Assembly: GCF_000696225.1 (NCBI RefSeq)
Contig: NZ_BAWN01000021.1
Span: 62,001 to 126,000, forward strand
Reading direction: 5' to 3'
Source of the DNA: Serpentinimonas barnesii
Lineage (GTDB): Bacteria > Pseudomonadota > Gammaproteobacteria > Burkholderiales > Burkholderiaceae_C
DNA length: 64,000 nucleotides
A model generated the notes under the pieces. It saw nothing but the letters and a program-made list of their open reading frames with translations. It had not been told where the DNA came from and ran no database searches. The translations under genes were made by a program, and so were the position numbers. Below are positions 18,557-28,608 of the stretch, piece after piece. Positions within the stretch are counted from its first letter, which is position 1, and each line of letters opens with the position of its first letter.

Positions 18557-19207
18557 TCAAACCCGGCCACCCGCTGCGGGCGCCGCCGGTTGCGCAGCCG
18601 GTTGCGCTGCGGGCTGGGCTGGCGCTGGGCCTTGCGGGTTGGGAGTAGGGCTAGGCGCAAGGGTCACGCGCACAGAAAAATTGAATACGCGGCGCTGATC
18701 GCGCGGCCCCAGCGTCAGCGTGGCGGCGGTGATCTCGACCAGATGCGGTTGCGTCAGCCAAGGGCTGCGGTTGCCAAGGTTGCGCAGCAACTCCGACACC
18801 CGCTCTTGCGACTGCGCTACGCCAGTGAGCGTGATGGCCTTGTCTTCTTGGCGCAGCGCCGTCAGGTGCACCCCCTCGGGCAACTGGCGCACCATTTCGT
18901 CTAGCAAATGCACCGGCAGGTTGCGCCCAGCTTGCAAGCTCTCGACCGCCGCCTGGCGCGACTTGAGGGCATCGAGCTCTTGCTGCAAGGTCGCGACATC
19001 GCGAATCTGGATGTCAAGCTTTTGAATCTCGGCTTGGATGAACTGGTTGCGCCCCTGCTGGGCCTCGATCTGCACCTGGTAAAAACCGTAGACCAGCGCC
19101 GCCGCCAACAGGCCCACCCCCACCGCAAGCCCGAGGTTGACGAAAAACTGCTCGCGCTTTTTCTTGCGTGCGATTTCGCGGTGTGGCAATAAATTGATGG
19201 CAATCAT
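18557..19207 (-). CDS. pilN: Type IV pilus assembly protein PilN
   Basis: A 216-residue inner-membrane protein. The conserved cytoplasmic start MIAINLLPHREIARKKKRE binds PilM. It is followed by a membrane helix at about residues 24-44, a coiled coil rich in Gln and Leu, and the Fimbrial_assembly domain (VHLTALRQEDKAITLTGVAQ). The C-terminus has a short Pro/Gln/Ala repeat. Overlap with pilM is four bases. Confidence 0.94.
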   Translation of the reverse strand: MIAINLLPHREIARKKKREQFFVNLGLAVGVGLLAAALVYGFYQVQIEAQQGRNQFIQAEIQKLDIQIRDVATLQQELDALKSRQAAVESLQAGRNLPVHLLDEMVRQLPEGVHLTALRQEDKAITLTGVAQSQERVSELLRNLGNRSPWLTQPHLVEITAATLTLGPRDQRRVFNFSVRVTLAPSPTPNPQGPAPAQPAAQPAAQPAAPAAGGRV

Positions 19208-20283
19208 AGGGAGTACCTGCGCATGGCCAAACCGGTCGCCACCAAGAACGAGGTGCCGCTGTCGGCCCCCTTGATCGACGCCACCGAGGACGACATGGCC
19301 ATGCCCTCAAACGGGTTGACCACCTTGCACGGAAAGGAGGTTTGACTCATCACCGCCACCTCCAAGCCCGGCAGCGCAGCCGCCCCACCTGAGAGCAGCA
19401 CATGATCGACCTTGTTGTGCGGAGTGCTGGTAAAAAAGAACTGCAAGGCGCGACCGATATCTTGCCCCAGATGGCTCAAGTAGGGCGTCAGCACGGCCTC
19501 GCGGTAGTCGGCCGCCAGCGTGCCGGCTTTTTTCTTGCTTTCAGCCTCTTCGAGGGACAGCGAGTAATGGCGCGCCACCAAAGCGGTGAGCTGGCTGCCA
19601 CCAAAGTTTTGGTCGCGCTCGTAGACCATTTCCTCGTTGCGGATCACCTGCAAGGTCGAGTTTTTAGAGCCCAGCTCGAACAAGGCGATGAGCATGTTGC
19701 GACCGCGGTTGGGCAGCGCCTCGATGACCCGCGCCGCCGCCAGCCTGGATGCGAAGGATTCCACATCGAGCACCACCGGCTGCAAACCGGCTGCTTCGGC
19801 CAAGCCCTGCCGGTCCGAGACTTTCTCTTTGCGCGAGGCCACCAGCAACACCTCGACAAAATCGGGCAGGTTGGGCGCCGGGCCGACGACGCAAAAATCG
19901 AGGCTCACTTCGGCCAAAGGAAAGGGGATGTACTGCGCCGCCTCGGACTCGACTTGCAGCTCGAGCTCGGCCTCGCTCAAGCCGGCTGGAAGGTTGATCT
20001 TCTTGGTGATCACGGCCGAACTGGGCAAGGCCAAGGCGACGTTGCGGGTTTTGCTGCCGGTTTTCTTCACCAAACGCCTAAGGGCTGCGGCCAACTCATC
20101 GAACTGCTCGAGGTTGCCGTCCTTGATCCAACCCGGCTCCAACGGCTCCATGGCGCAGTGCAGCAGCCCCCACTGACCCGCGCGGTCGCGTTGCAACTCG
20201 ACCAGCTTGAGCGAAGTGGTGCTGACGTCGATGCCCAGCAAAGGAGCCGGTTCCCGACGAAGTAGCGTTGCTAGAGAGACCAA
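19204..20283 (-). CDS. pilM: Type IV pilus actin-like ATPase PilM
   Basis: A cytoplasmic actin-fold protein, 359 residues from the preferred start, forming the base of the pilus platform with PilN. The phosphate-1 motif LLGIDVSTTSLKLVEL lies near the N-terminus. Other actin-fold blocks are FELGSKNSTLQVIRN and LLSGGAAALPGLEVAV. The start is uncertain: I choose TTG at 20283, just after GGGGGTAA, because it gives the usual family length and start; the frame stays open for another 45 codons upstream. It is first of pilMNOPQ and divergent from mrcA. Confidence 0.92.
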   Translation of the reverse strand: MVSLATLLRREPAPLLGIDVSTTSLKLVELQRDRAGQWGLLHCAMEPLEPGWIKDGNLEQFDELAAALRRLVKKTGSKTRNVALALPSSAVITKKINLPAGLSEAELELQVESEAAQYIPFPLAEVSLDFCVVGPAPNLPDFVEVLLVASRKEKVSDRQGLAEAAGLQPVVLDVESFASRLAAARVIEALPNRGRNMLIALFELGSKNSTLQVIRNEEMVYERDQNFGGSQLTALVARHYSLSLEEAESKKKAGTLAADYREAVLTPYLSHLGQDIGRALQFFFTSTPHNKVDHVLLSGGAAALPGLEVAVMSQTSFPCKVVNPFEGMAMSSSVASIKGADSGTSFLVATGLAMRRYSL

Positions 20284-20475
20284 ATTACCCCCATATGCAG
20301 TTGAAGTTGGGCGCAAGGAACTTGCGCGTATCAATCCTATCAGCAAGTAGCCGCTTTGGCCAGCCTGCGGGGGCGGCTGAGCAAAATATTGTGTGATTTC
20401 ATCCCCCACGCGCAACAAGTTTACAAACTTTCACAGACTCTTGCGCAGCCGGCTGCACGATCGGGGCCCTTTTTT

Positions 20476-20481
20476 TATAAT
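20476..20481 (+). promoter_or_regulatory. Probable -10 element of mrcA
   Basis: A perfect TATAAT sits 25 bases before the mrcA start codon, after a run of seven T residues; no strong -35 lies at ideal spacing. The mrcA ribosome-binding site AAAGGA follows. Assignment rests on position and match only. Confidence 0.5.
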
Positions 20482-20505
20482 CGTTGCGCTGTTGCAAAGG
20501 AATTC

Positions 20506-22920
20506 ATGTCCGCCTCCACGCCTCGCGCCCCTGCGACCGGCCCCGGTCAGGGCGCCTCCACCGGCTCCAAGCCACCCACTTTGTCACACCGTCTGAAGTC
20601 GATCGCCTTCACCGCCTTCATCGCTGCGGCGGTGGCTGCGCTGGTGGGCGCTTTGTTGCTCGGCGTTGCCATTGCCTTGGCCTACCCCAAGCTGCCCGAT
20701 GTCACCAGCCTGAGCGACTACCGCCCCAAATTGCCCTTGCGCGTCTATGCCCAAGGCGGCGAACTGATCGGGGAGTTTGGCGAGGAGCGGCGCAACCTCA
20801 CGCCCTACGCCAACATCCCGCCGCTGATGATCCACGCCGTGCTGGCGATCGAAGATGAGCGCTTCTTTGAACACGGCGGGGTGGACTTTCGCGGGGTGGC
20901 GCGCGCCGCGCTGGCCAATGTGTTCGATCCGCTCAGCCAAGGGGCCTCGACCATCACCATGCAGGTGGCGCGCAACATGTTCCTGACCAAGGACCGCACG
21001 TTTTTGCGCAAGTTCTACGAGGTGCTGCTCACCTTTAAGCTCGAGCGGCTGCTGAGCAAGGAAGAAATTCTGGAAATCTACATGAACCAGATCTTCCTTG
21101 GGCACCGCTCCTACGGTTTTGCAGCGGCGGCGCAAACCTATTTTGGCAAGTCACTGGCCCAGCTCACGGTGGCCGAAGCCGCCATGCTGGCCGGTCTGCC
21201 CAAAGCGCCCTCGGCCTTCAACCCGATCAGCAACCCGCGCCGCGCCCGCATTCGCCAACTGCACATCATCGACCAGATGTTGGCCAATGGCTTTATCAGC
21301 GCCGAGCAGGCACAAGCTGCACGCGACGAGCCGCTGCAATTGCGCCGCATCGACCCGGAGCAGTTCATCAACGCCAACCACGTCGCCGAAATGGTGCGCC
21401 AGCAGGTGTTTGCCCAATATGGGGAAGCCGCTTACGCGCGCGGGCTGCGGGTGCACACCACCATCGATGCCAATCAGCAACGCGCAGCGGTGCGCGCCGT
21501 GCGCCAAGGCGTGATCAATTTTGAGCGGCGCCAGCACTACCGCGGCCCCGAGCGCTTCATCGAACTCCCTGCCGATGCCGCTGCCCGCGAAACCGCCATC
21601 GATGCCGCGCTCACCGCCATCCCCGACGACAACGGTTTTGTTACCGCCGTGGTGCTCGAAGCCAGCCCACGTCGCGTGCTGCTCAGCCGCGGCGAGATAG
21701 AACCGATCGAGATCACCGGTACTGGCTTGGACTCCGTGCGCTCGGGGCTGGCTGCGAATGCACCGCCCCACTTGGCCTTGCGCCCGGGCGCCGTGGTGCG
21801 GCTGGTGCGCGACGCCCAGCAGCGCTGGGCCATCACCCAAAAACCCGTGGTTGAAGCCGCTTTTGTGGCCATGGACCCGCGCAATGGGGAAATCCGGGCC
21901 TTGGTCGGTGGTTTTGATTTTGAACGCAACCAATTCAACCGCGTTATCCAGGCACAGCGCCAGCCTGGCTCCAGCCTCAAGCCCTTCATTTACTCGGCCG
22001 CGCTGGAGCACGGCGTCATGGCCTCGACCCTGGTCAACGACGCGCCCTTGTTTTTCAGCGCCGCCGCAACCGGGGGGCGCCCTTGGGAGCCGCGCAACTA
22101 CGATGGCCAGTTTGAAGGCCCCATGTCCGTGCGCACGGCCTTGGCGCGTTCGCGCAACATGCCCTCCATCAACGTGCTCAAGGCAGTGGGCCCCAGCAAC
22201 GCCCAGCAGTGGTTGACCCGCTTTGGCTTTGAGGCCGAAAAACATCCGCCTTTTCTGGCCATGGCGCTGGGAGCCGGCACCGTCACGCCGCTGCAACTGG
22301 CCAGCGCCTATGGCGTGTTTGCCAACGGCGGTTTTTACACCCCGCCGCAACTCATCACGCGCATCACCGACCACGATGGCCGGGTGCTGATGCAAGCAGC
22401 GCCGCAATCGCTGGCCACGGCGCAACGCGTGATACCTGAACGCAACGCCTTTATCATGACGCAGTTGATGGGCGAAATCACCCGCAGCGGCACCGCGGCA
22501 AGGGTGCAATCCACCCTGCGCCGCCCCGACCTCTACGGCAAAACCGGCACCACCAACGACGCGGTGGACGTGTGGTTCGCTGGCTTTCACCCCACCCTAT
22601 CGGCGGTGGCTTGGATGGGGCACGACAACCCGCGCAACCTGGGTCGCAACGCCACCGGCGGCTCGCTGGCACTGCCGATCTGGATCGACTTCATGCGCGA
22701 GGCGCTCAACGGTGTGCCGGTGCAACAGCCCAGCGCGCCCGCCGGCGTGATGTTGACCGGGGGCGAGTGGTACTACGAGGAATTTGGCCCGGGTCAGGGT
22801 GTGGCAACCTTGGGCATGGCCAGCGAAGAAGTCGCCGCAGACGGATCAACCGAAGTGGCGCCGCCCATGGCCACCGAGGACCGACGCAACATCCTCGACT
22901 TGTTCACCCGGCCAAACTAA
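20506..22920 (+). CDS. mrcA: Penicillin-binding protein 1A
   Basis: An 804-residue class A PBP combining peptidoglycan glycosyltransferase and transpeptidase activities. An N-terminal membrane helix (about residues 40-60) precedes the GT51 domain with [32 protein letters not shown] and [16 protein letters not shown]. The transpeptidase has the nucleophile motif PGSSLKPF, the ARSRNMPS motif and [13 protein letters not shown]. The insertion after about residue 310 carries an OB-like domain typical of PBP1A. The ATG at 20506 with AAAGGA is preferred to the open upstream frame. The 3' end overlaps convergent cyaY by 17 bases. Confidence 0.96.
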   Translation: MSASTPRAPATGPGQGASTGSKPPTLSHRLKSIAFTAFIAAAVAALVGALLLGVAIALAYPKLPDVTSLSDYRPKLPLRVYAQGGELIGEFGEERRNLTPYANIPPLMIHAVLAIEDERFFEHGGVDFRGVARAALANVFDPLSQGASTITMQVARNMFLTKDRTFLRKFYEVLLTFKLERLLSKEEILEIYMNQIFLGHRSYGFAAAAQTYFGKSLAQLTVAEAAMLAGLPKAPSAFNPISNPRRARIRQLHIIDQMLANGFISAEQAQAARDEPLQLRRIDPEQFINANHVAEMVRQQVFAQYGEAAYARGLRVHTTIDANQQRAAVRAVRQGVINFERRQHYRGPERFIELPADAAARETAIDAALTAIPDDNGFVTAVVLEASPRRVLLSRGEIEPIEITGTGLDSVRSGLAANAPPHLALRPGAVVRLVRDAQQRWAITQKPVVEAAFVAMDPRNGEIRALVGGFDFERNQFNRVIQAQRQPGSSLKPFIYSAALEHGVMASTLVNDAPLFFSAAATGGRPWEPRNYDGQFEGPMSVRTALARSRNMPSINVLKAVGPSNAQQWLTRFGFEAEKHPPFLAMALGAGTVTPLQLASAYGVFANGGFYTPPQLITRITDHDGRVLMQAAPQSLATAQRVIPERNAFIMTQLMGEITRSGTAARVQSTLRRPDLYGKTGTTNDAVDVWFAGFHPTLSAVAWMGHDNPRNLGRNATGGSLALPIWIDFMREALNGVPVQQPSAPAGVMLTGGEWYYEEFGPGQGVATLGMASEEVAADGSTEVAPPMATEDRRNILDLFTRPN

Positions 22921-23239
22921 AACGCAGCCCGGCCCGCGCCTGCGCGCTGGCCTCCTGCGAGAGACGCTCAAAAAACTCCCCCGCCCCCTTGGTGTCGAGC
23001 CACTGCTGGCCGTCAAAGCGGTAGTGGGTGCCACCGCTGCGCGCCGCCATCCAAACCTCGTGCAAGGGTTTTTGCAGGTTGATGACGATCTGGCTGCCAT
23101 CACGAAACACCAGCGTCACCATCGAGCCGACGCGCTGGTTGTCGATGTCCACCTCGGATTCGTCGTTGATGCGGTCGCAGCTGCGCTCGACCGCTTGCAG
23201 CAGCGCCTCGGCGCGGTTCAAATACTCGGTATCGTTCAT
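22904..23239 (-). CDS. cyaY: Iron-sulfur cluster assembly protein CyaY (frataxin)
   Basis: A 111-residue frataxin-like iron-binding protein that modulates iron-sulfur cluster assembly. It starts [18 protein letters not shown], followed by the acidic ridge [33 protein letters not shown], and the Trp-containing [19 protein letters not shown]. The ATG at 23239 is the conserved start; an upstream ATG adds six atypical residues. It converges on mrcA with a 17-base overlap and is divergent from lptM-lysA, a placement common in beta- and gammaproteobacteria. Confidence 0.95.
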   Translation of the reverse strand: MNDTEYLNRAEALLQAVERSCDRINDESEVDIDNQRVGSMVTLVFRDGSQIVINLQKPLHEVWMAARSGGTHYRFDGQQWLDTKGAGEFFERLSQEASAQARAGLRFSLAG

Positions 23240-23350
23240 TACAATCGGGCCATGCATGATTCAGATGGCATTGTAGGCCTGAGGCCGCTTTCCCGCGTGG
23301 GGGTGCCTCATCCTGCCTCATGGGCTTCATGGGGGGCCGCTAAAGCTGGT

Positions 23351-23467
23351 GTGCGCGTTCTGGGTCTGTCCCTTTGCCTGTGCATGGTGTTGCTGAGCCT
23401 GGCGGGTTGTGGTCAAAAAGGCCCCCTGTTCTTGCCCAGCTCCACCGTTGCGGGCACCAGCACCTAA
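23351..23467 (+). CDS. lptM: LPS-assembly lipoprotein LptM (YifL-like)
   Basis: A very small lipoprotein, 38 residues if it starts at GTG 23351. A hydrophobic signal (VLGLSLCLCMVLLSL) ends in the lipobox LAGC, followed at once by the family signature GQKGPLFLP. LptM assists LptD maturation in the outer membrane. The ATG at 23252 would give 71 residues but would start 12 bases from the divergent cyaY start and put about 33 extra residues before the signal peptide, so the GTG is preferred. It lies directly before lysA, the usual neighbour. Confidence 0.85.
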   Translation: MRVLGLSLCLCMVLLSLAGCGQKGPLFLPSSTVAGTST

Positions 23468-23506
23468 GCGCGCCCAGTGCAACCCTTTTCATACGACAAC
23501 CCCTTT

Positions 23507-24805
23507 ATGTCAGCCCCCTGCCCTGCGGCACCCTTGGTGCCGGGACACCCGTTTTTCCACTATGCCGACGGTCACCTGATGGTCGAAGGCTTGGCGCTGA
23601 CCGATTTGGCACGGCAGCACGGCACGCCCCTGTTTGTCTATTCCCAAGCCGCCCTGCTCGATGCGCTGGCGGCCTACCAGCGTGGCCTAGCCGGACGCAA
23701 CGCCTTGATCTGCTACGCCATGAAGGCCAATTCCACCTTGGCGCTGCTGCAAACCTTGGTGCAGGCTGGTTGCGGTCTCGACATCGTTTCGGGCGGTGAA
23801 CTGGTGCGCGCGCTGCGCAGCGGCGTCGATCCGAACCACATCGTTTTTTCGGGCGTGGGCAAAACCCGGCTTGAGATGCGTCAGGCCATGCAGGCGGGCA
23901 TCGGCTGCTTCAACGTAGAAAGCCTGGCCGAACTCGAGGTCTTGAACCACGAGGCACTGGCCCTAGGGCGGCAGGCGCCGGTGAGCCTGCGCGTGAACCC
24001 GGATGTGGACGCGCGCACCCACCCCTATATTTCCACCGGCCTCAAGGCCAATAAATTTGGCATTGCGCACGAGCAGGCACTGGCCGCCTACCGCCGTGCG
24101 GTGGCGCTGCCGGGGCTCAAGGTGCTGGGCATCGACTGCCACATCGGCTCGCAGATCACCGACAGCGCTCCCTACCTCGACGCGCTGGAGCGGGTGCTCG
24201 ACCTGGTGCAGGCGCTGGCGCAAGAAGGCATTGCGCTGGAGCACATCGACCTCGGCGGTGGCTTAGGGATCACCTACCAAGACGAAACCCCGCCGGCCGC
24301 CGATCATCTGCTGGCCCAGGTGCTGCAAAGGCTCGATGCGCGTGGCTTTGGAGCGCACCGGCTGCTGCTCGAACCCGGGCGCTCGCTGGTGGGCAACGCC
24401 GGGGTCTGCCTGACCGAGGTGCTGTACCGCAAGCCAGGCACCGAGAAGAATTTTCTGATCGTCGATGCGGCTATGAATGACTTGCCGCGCCCAGCCCTCT
24501 ACGAAGCCTGGCAAGCCATCGTGCCGCTGCAAGGGCACAGCGACGCCGCACCCGAGCCTTACGAGGTGGTGGGCCCGGTGTGCGAGAGCGGCGACTGGCT
24601 GGGCCGCGCGCGCACGCTGGCGGTGCGCGAAGGCGACTATTTGGCGGTGTGCTCGGCCGGCGCCTACTGCATGAGCATGGCCAGCAACTACAACAGCCGT
24701 GGCCGCGCTGCCGAGGTGCTGGTAACGGGCCAGAGCGCGCAACTGATCCGACAGCGCGAAAACCCGGACGATGCGCTCCAGCTGGAGCGCGACCTGACCC
24801 TTTGA
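23507..24805 (+). CDS. lysA: Diaminopimelate decarboxylase
   Basis: A 432-residue fold-III PLP enzyme converting meso-diaminopimelate to lysine. The PLP lysine is in ICYAMKANSTLALL near residue 70. Other blocks are VSGGELVRAL, VGKTRLEMRQA, FGIAHEQAL, CHIGSQITD, DLGGGLGITYQDE, EPGRSLVGNAG and the active-site cysteine motif GPVCESGDWLG. The ATG at 23507 gives the normal N-terminus; 30 bases of open frame lie upstream. It is 39 bases after lptM. Confidence 0.97.
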   Translation: MSAPCPAAPLVPGHPFFHYADGHLMVEGLALTDLARQHGTPLFVYSQAALLDALAAYQRGLAGRNALICYAMKANSTLALLQTLVQAGCGLDIVSGGELVRALRSGVDPNHIVFSGVGKTRLEMRQAMQAGIGCFNVESLAELEVLNHEALALGRQAPVSLRVNPDVDARTHPYISTGLKANKFGIAHEQALAAYRRAVALPGLKVLGIDCHIGSQITDSAPYLDALERVLDLVQALAQEGIALEHIDLGGGLGITYQDETPPAADHLLAQVLQRLDARGFGAHRLLLEPGRSLVGNAGVCLTEVLYRKPGTEKNFLIVDAAMNDLPRPALYEAWQAIVPLQGHSDAAPEPYEVVGPVCESGDWLGRARTLAVREGDYLAVCSAGAYCMSMASNYNSRGRAAEVLVTGQSAQLIRQRENPDDALQLERDLTL

Positions 24806-24807
24806 TT

Positions 24808-24830
24808 GCTTGGGTTGGTTTAACCCAAGC
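24808..24830. terminator. Hairpin between convergent lysA and ccsB
   Basis: A 9-bp perfect inverted repeat, GCTTGGGTT and AACCCAAGC around a GGTTT loop, begins 3 bases after the lysA stop. There is no strong U-tract, so it may act as a weak bidirectional terminator or a 3'-end stabiliser for the two convergent units. Confidence 0.55.
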
Positions 24831-24892
24831 TGGACCGAAGCGCACGCGTGGCTGGGAGGTGGCCTTGCGCCACCCCCTTGTCCGAACGGGTT

Positions 24893-26290
24893 TTACAGCG
24901 CCCCGTAGCTGTGCAAGCCGCTCAGGAAGATGTTGACGCCCAAGAAGGTGAAGGTGGTCACCACCAAGCCGCCTATCGCCCACCAGGCCGCCACGGTGCC
25001 ACGCAGGCCATTGACCAAGCGCATGTGCAGCCAAGCGGCGTAGGTGAGCCAAGAAATGAGCGACCAAGTTTCTTTCGGGTCCCAGCTCCAGTAGGCGCCC
25101 CAAGCCTCGGCCGCCCACAACGCACCCAAAATGGTGGCGATGGTAAAGAACACCAGCCCGATGGCGATGTTCTTGTACATGATGTCGTCGAGCACTTCGA
25201 GCGAGGGCATTTTGTCCACAATGCGGTCGCGCACGGCGATGATGCCGCCGATGATCAGGATCGCCACGCCCACATAAACCGCCCAGAAGTCGCTCATGCC
25301 GGCGGCGGCGGCGTAGTTGGTCTCGCCGGGCGCCACGGTGTAGACGCCAAACAGGTAGGGCTCCAGCAAAAACAGCACCCCCAGCAGCCACACCGGGGCC
25401 AGCGTGTACCAGCGCAGGGTAAAGGTGCTTTGCTTGAGCAGGTAGGCAAACGCCAGCATGGCGGCGATGGTCCAGGTGCCATAGCTGACAAAGTTGGCTG
25501 GCACGTGCAGCTTCATCCACCAGCTTTGCAGCGCGGGAATCAGGGGCTGGATTTCGTGCGCCTCGCGCGAGACCATGTACCAGAGCAAAAACACCACCGA
25601 AGCGCTCACCACCAGCATGGCAAACGCGCCGATGCGCCGCGTCTGGTAGCGGTCTTCGTAGTAGAGGATGTAGAGCGTGGTCATCCACGCAAACATGATG
25701 AACACCTCGAACAGGTTGCTGATCGGGATGTAGCCCATGCCGGTGTTGTGCAGGTAGGTTTCGTACCAGCGCACGCAAAACGCCACCAGCCCCATGGTGA
25801 CCGCGGCCCAAGCCAGCTTGGCACCGACGGTCTCAAAGCCTGCGGCCCCAGACTGGCTGCGTGTGAGCATACCGACCCAGTAAAAGAAGGTGCTCAGGAG
25901 CAGCAGCAGCGACATGTGCAGCACCGCCGTCTGGCTCGACAGCAGGTACTTGAGCAGGAACACCTCCTCGGCCCGCATGTAGTTGCCCACCCCATCAACC
26001 TGATACAGCCAAATACCCGTGAGCGAGAGCGCCGCCACCACCACACTCAGGTAGCCAAACGGGCGCCAAAACCAAGCCAGCGCAATCCAGCTCGGAGCAG
26101 TCAGGATCAGGACAAACAACTCGTATTGATCGAGGTGCTCGGCAAACAAAAAGTAGTTGTAGGTCAGACCCCCCAACACCATGGCGGCGAAGATCCAGTC
26201 CCACGCGTTGCGCGCCGCCCAGATACCGGGCTTCATGCGCATCGAGGAATCGGCCTTTTTCAGGTCGATGGTGTGCGTGCTAGCGTTCAT
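24893..26290 (-). CDS. ccsB: System II cytochrome c biogenesis protein CcsB (CcsA/ResC-type heme channel)
   Basis: A 465-residue polytopic membrane protein that with ResB carries heme across the membrane and attaches it to apocytochromes c. The tryptophan-rich heme-binding motif appears as EAWGAYWSWDPKETWSL near the C-terminus, with several hydrophobic segments and conserved His residues (for example AAWLHMRLVNG and VLHMSLLLLL). The name CcsB is used in betaproteobacteria for the CcsA homologue. The ATG overlaps the resB stop by four bases, so the two are translationally coupled. Confidence 0.94.
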   Translation of the reverse strand: MNASTHTIDLKKADSSMRMKPGIWAARNAWDWIFAAMVLGGLTYNYFLFAEHLDQYELFVLILTAPSWIALAWFWRPFGYLSVVVAALSLTGIWLYQVDGVGNYMRAEEVFLLKYLLSSQTAVLHMSLLLLLSTFFYWVGMLTRSQSGAAGFETVGAKLAWAAVTMGLVAFCVRWYETYLHNTGMGYIPISNLFEVFIMFAWMTTLYILYYEDRYQTRRIGAFAMLVVSASVVFLLWYMVSREAHEIQPLIPALQSWWMKLHVPANFVSYGTWTIAAMLAFAYLLKQSTFTLRWYTLAPVWLLGVLFLLEPYLFGVYTVAPGETNYAAAAGMSDFWAVYVGVAILIIGGIIAVRDRIVDKMPSLEVLDDIMYKNIAIGLVFFTIATILGALWAAEAWGAYWSWDPKETWSLISWLTYAAWLHMRLVNGLRGTVAAWWAIGGLVVTTFTFLGVNIFLSGLHSYGAL

Positions 26291-28443
26291 GAGTTCGCCT
26301 TTGGAGGTTGGAGGAGCAGGTGCTGGCGCAGCAGCACAAAGTCGCGATCATTGTCAGAAATTTTACGGTTGGACGACATCGCCATGGTGGCATCCAGACC
26401 ATCGCCCTCGGGTTTAGGGGCCAGCCAGACCCAGACCCGGCGCTCGCGCACGTAGAGCATGGCGATCATGCCCAGCGTGAGCAAGAAACAGCCAAAGTAA
26501 ACGATGTTGCGCCCCGGAGCGCGCGCCACCTGGAACACGCTGGCCTCGACCTGCTCGAAGTCGCTCATCATGAAGGTCAGGGGGGCTGGGTAGAAGAAGG
26601 AGTCGCTCAGGCTGAGCACCGACTGCGTCATGAAAGTGGCGGTTTGCTCGTTGCGCGGAGCCGGCGCCAAGTTGGCCTGCTCGCGGCTGAGTTGGTAGAG
26701 CTCGAACAGGCCGCCGTTGAGGATGCGCAGCAGCACCTCACCGGCGCGCTCACGCTCGGCCTCGGGCACGTTGACTTCCATAAAGGCCGATACCGCCTGC
26801 AAGCCCGCCAGCACCGGCATGTCGCGCTGGGGCAGGTTGGGGATTTCTGGGTCTTGACCGGCGAACAGATCGAGCGCGCGCTGCGCCGACACCGCGAGCG
26901 CCTGCTGCAACTCGGGGCGCTGGCCGGCGGCGGCTTCGGCCACGTAGCGGCGCACGGCCTCGCGCCGCATGGCCGGGTCCGCCAGCGCGGCGCGCAGGCG
27001 CAAAAAGCCATCTACTTGGTCTTGGTCATCGACCGGGATGCGCAGGTAGCGAAAATCTTCGGCCTGGGTCTCGCGCACCCCCAGCACAAACACGCGCTGG
27101 CCGTCGAGCTCGACCGGGAACATAAAGTTGTGAAACTCGCGCGCCTGACCGGCCGCGTCGCGCAGCTTATAGGTGACGCTGGGGCCGACGTTGCGCATAT
27201 CGGTCTCGGACACGGTGCGGTGCGCCGAACCTAGGCGACGCTGGATTTCGCTGCCCAAGTTGAAGCCCTCACCCCCCTCAACCGCCGCCGTGGCATCGGG
27301 GGTGTTGGCAAAATTCTCGACGTTGTAAAGGTTGAAGTCGGTGAACTCGAGTGTGAAGGTCTCGCCGCCGCGGGTTAAGGTGGTGGACTGGCCAATGCGC
27401 CCCGAAATATCAAAGGGTGCCGCACCGTCGCCCATGGGCAGGCCGCGCAGGCGCACCAGCGAGCCGCCGTCGTCGTAGCTAGCCTGGAAGATGGTGACGC
27501 CACGGTGATAAGCCGGGTGGTTGACCATCACGCGCTTGGGGATCACCTCGCCGGTGTAAAGGTCGTGGATCAGGATCTCGCTGGCAAAGAGCTTGGGTTG
27601 GCCGGTCTCGTAGTATTCAACGATGAAATCTTTGAGTTCGATGCGAAACGGCAGCTCTTGCAGCAGCACACCGCCCGGCTGCGGCAGGATGGCAGTGCCA
27701 GTGGTGGCCCCTTCGGTGACCAAGATGCTGCCGCGAAAGCTCGGGTTCCAGTCGCTCAGGCGGTGCTCATCGGGCACCTCAGAGATCAGGCCGCCGCCCT
27801 CGAAGGTGGTTTTGCCCAGAAACAGGGTCTGCACCTGAACCATCAGGCGCCCGTCGAGCAGGGCGCCGGCGCAAATCACGACTATGGCCGAGTGGGTCAG
27901 GATGTAGCCCAGTTTGTTCCAGGCGCCAGCCTTGGCGGCCACCATCCAGCCTTGGCCGGTTGGGGTTTCGCGGCGCTGCAAGCGCACCTTCCAGCCCGAG
28001 GCCACCAAGGTCTGACCCATGCGCTGGGCCGCCGCCTCAGCCCCTTCGGCGAGCACAGCTTGCGCCCGCAGCGGAAAGGCCTTGAGGCTTTGTTCGCGCA
28101 CGTTTTCTTTGAACTGGCGAATGTCGGCCAGCATTTTGGGCGAAGTGCGCACCACGCACAGGGTGGTGCTGAGCACCAGGAAGGCCAGCATGAGCGCAAA
28201 CCACCAGGCGCTGAACACGGTGTAGAGGCCCATGACCTCGAACACGCGGTACCAAAACGGGCCAAACTGGTTGATGTAGCTGTTGATGGCCTCGTTTTGC
28301 AGGATCACGGTGCCGATTACCGAGGCGATGCTGATGATGGTCAGCAAGGCGATGGCAAAGCGCATCGAAGACAACAACTCAACCAACTGTCGCACCGCCT
28401 CAGAGCCACGCTGAAGCTGAATACCTGCAGTAGAAACACTCAT
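26287..28443 (-). CDS. resB: System II cytochrome c biogenesis protein ResB
   Basis: A 718-residue membrane protein, partner of CcsB in heme delivery. Near the N-terminus, SSMRFAIALLTIISIASVIGTV is the first membrane helix, followed by others at about residues 70-90 and 160-180. A large periplasmic region (about 220-640) precedes a last helix GRNIVYFGCFLLTLGMIAMLYV. The ATG at 28443 is preferred over an open frame that extends 31 codons upstream. It forms a two-gene operon with ccsB and lies downstream of a terminator that ends the cytochrome c gene. Confidence 0.94.
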   Translation of the reverse strand: MSVSTAGIQLQRGSEAVRQLVELLSSMRFAIALLTIISIASVIGTVILQNEAINSYINQFGPFWYRVFEVMGLYTVFSAWWFALMLAFLVLSTTLCVVRTSPKMLADIRQFKENVREQSLKAFPLRAQAVLAEGAEAAAQRMGQTLVASGWKVRLQRRETPTGQGWMVAAKAGAWNKLGYILTHSAIVVICAGALLDGRLMVQVQTLFLGKTTFEGGGLISEVPDEHRLSDWNPSFRGSILVTEGATTGTAILPQPGGVLLQELPFRIELKDFIVEYYETGQPKLFASEILIHDLYTGEVIPKRVMVNHPAYHRGVTIFQASYDDGGSLVRLRGLPMGDGAAPFDISGRIGQSTTLTRGGETFTLEFTDFNLYNVENFANTPDATAAVEGGEGFNLGSEIQRRLGSAHRTVSETDMRNVGPSVTYKLRDAAGQAREFHNFMFPVELDGQRVFVLGVRETQAEDFRYLRIPVDDQDQVDGFLRLRAALADPAMRREAVRRYVAEAAAGQRPELQQALAVSAQRALDLFAGQDPEIPNLPQRDMPVLAGLQAVSAFMEVNVPEAERERAGEVLLRILNGGLFELYQLSREQANLAPAPRNEQTATFMTQSVLSLSDSFFYPAPLTFMMSDFEQVEASVFQVARAPGRNIVYFGCFLLTLGMIAMLYVRERRVWVWLAPKPEGDGLDATMAMSSNRKISDNDRDFVLLRQHLLLQPPKANS

Positions 28444-28562
28444 CTGTTGTGCGCCAATTGTGTGATGTGACCAAGCTTGGCCTTTGGAGCGCCCAACCGC
28501 TGCCAGGTTCCCAAACCGGTTGAGATTGTCCGGCAAATATCAGGATTCGCTAATATTTTTGC

Positions 28563-28583
28563 AAAAACCACTCACCTGAGTGG
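28563..28583 (-). terminator. Rho-independent terminator of the c-type cytochrome gene
   Basis: On the minus strand a 6-bp stem CCACTC/GAGTGG with loop AGGT is followed by TTTTTGC. It begins 26 bases after the cytochrome stop codon and separates it from resB. The short stem suggests incomplete termination. Confidence 0.65.
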
Positions 28584-28608
28584 GGTCTCGGGCGCAAGGC
28601 GGCTGGGC

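Noticed and set aside
23252-23350. Longer LptM starting at ATG 23252
   Set aside because: It would place about 33 non-hydrophobic residues before the lipoprotein signal and begin 12 bases from the divergent cyaY start, leaving no room for promoters. The GTG at 23351 fits better.
24471-25811. Minus-strand open frame of 446 codons overlapping lysA and ccsB
   Set aside because: It is out of frame with both genes, spans the lysA/ccsB convergent junction and has no family features.
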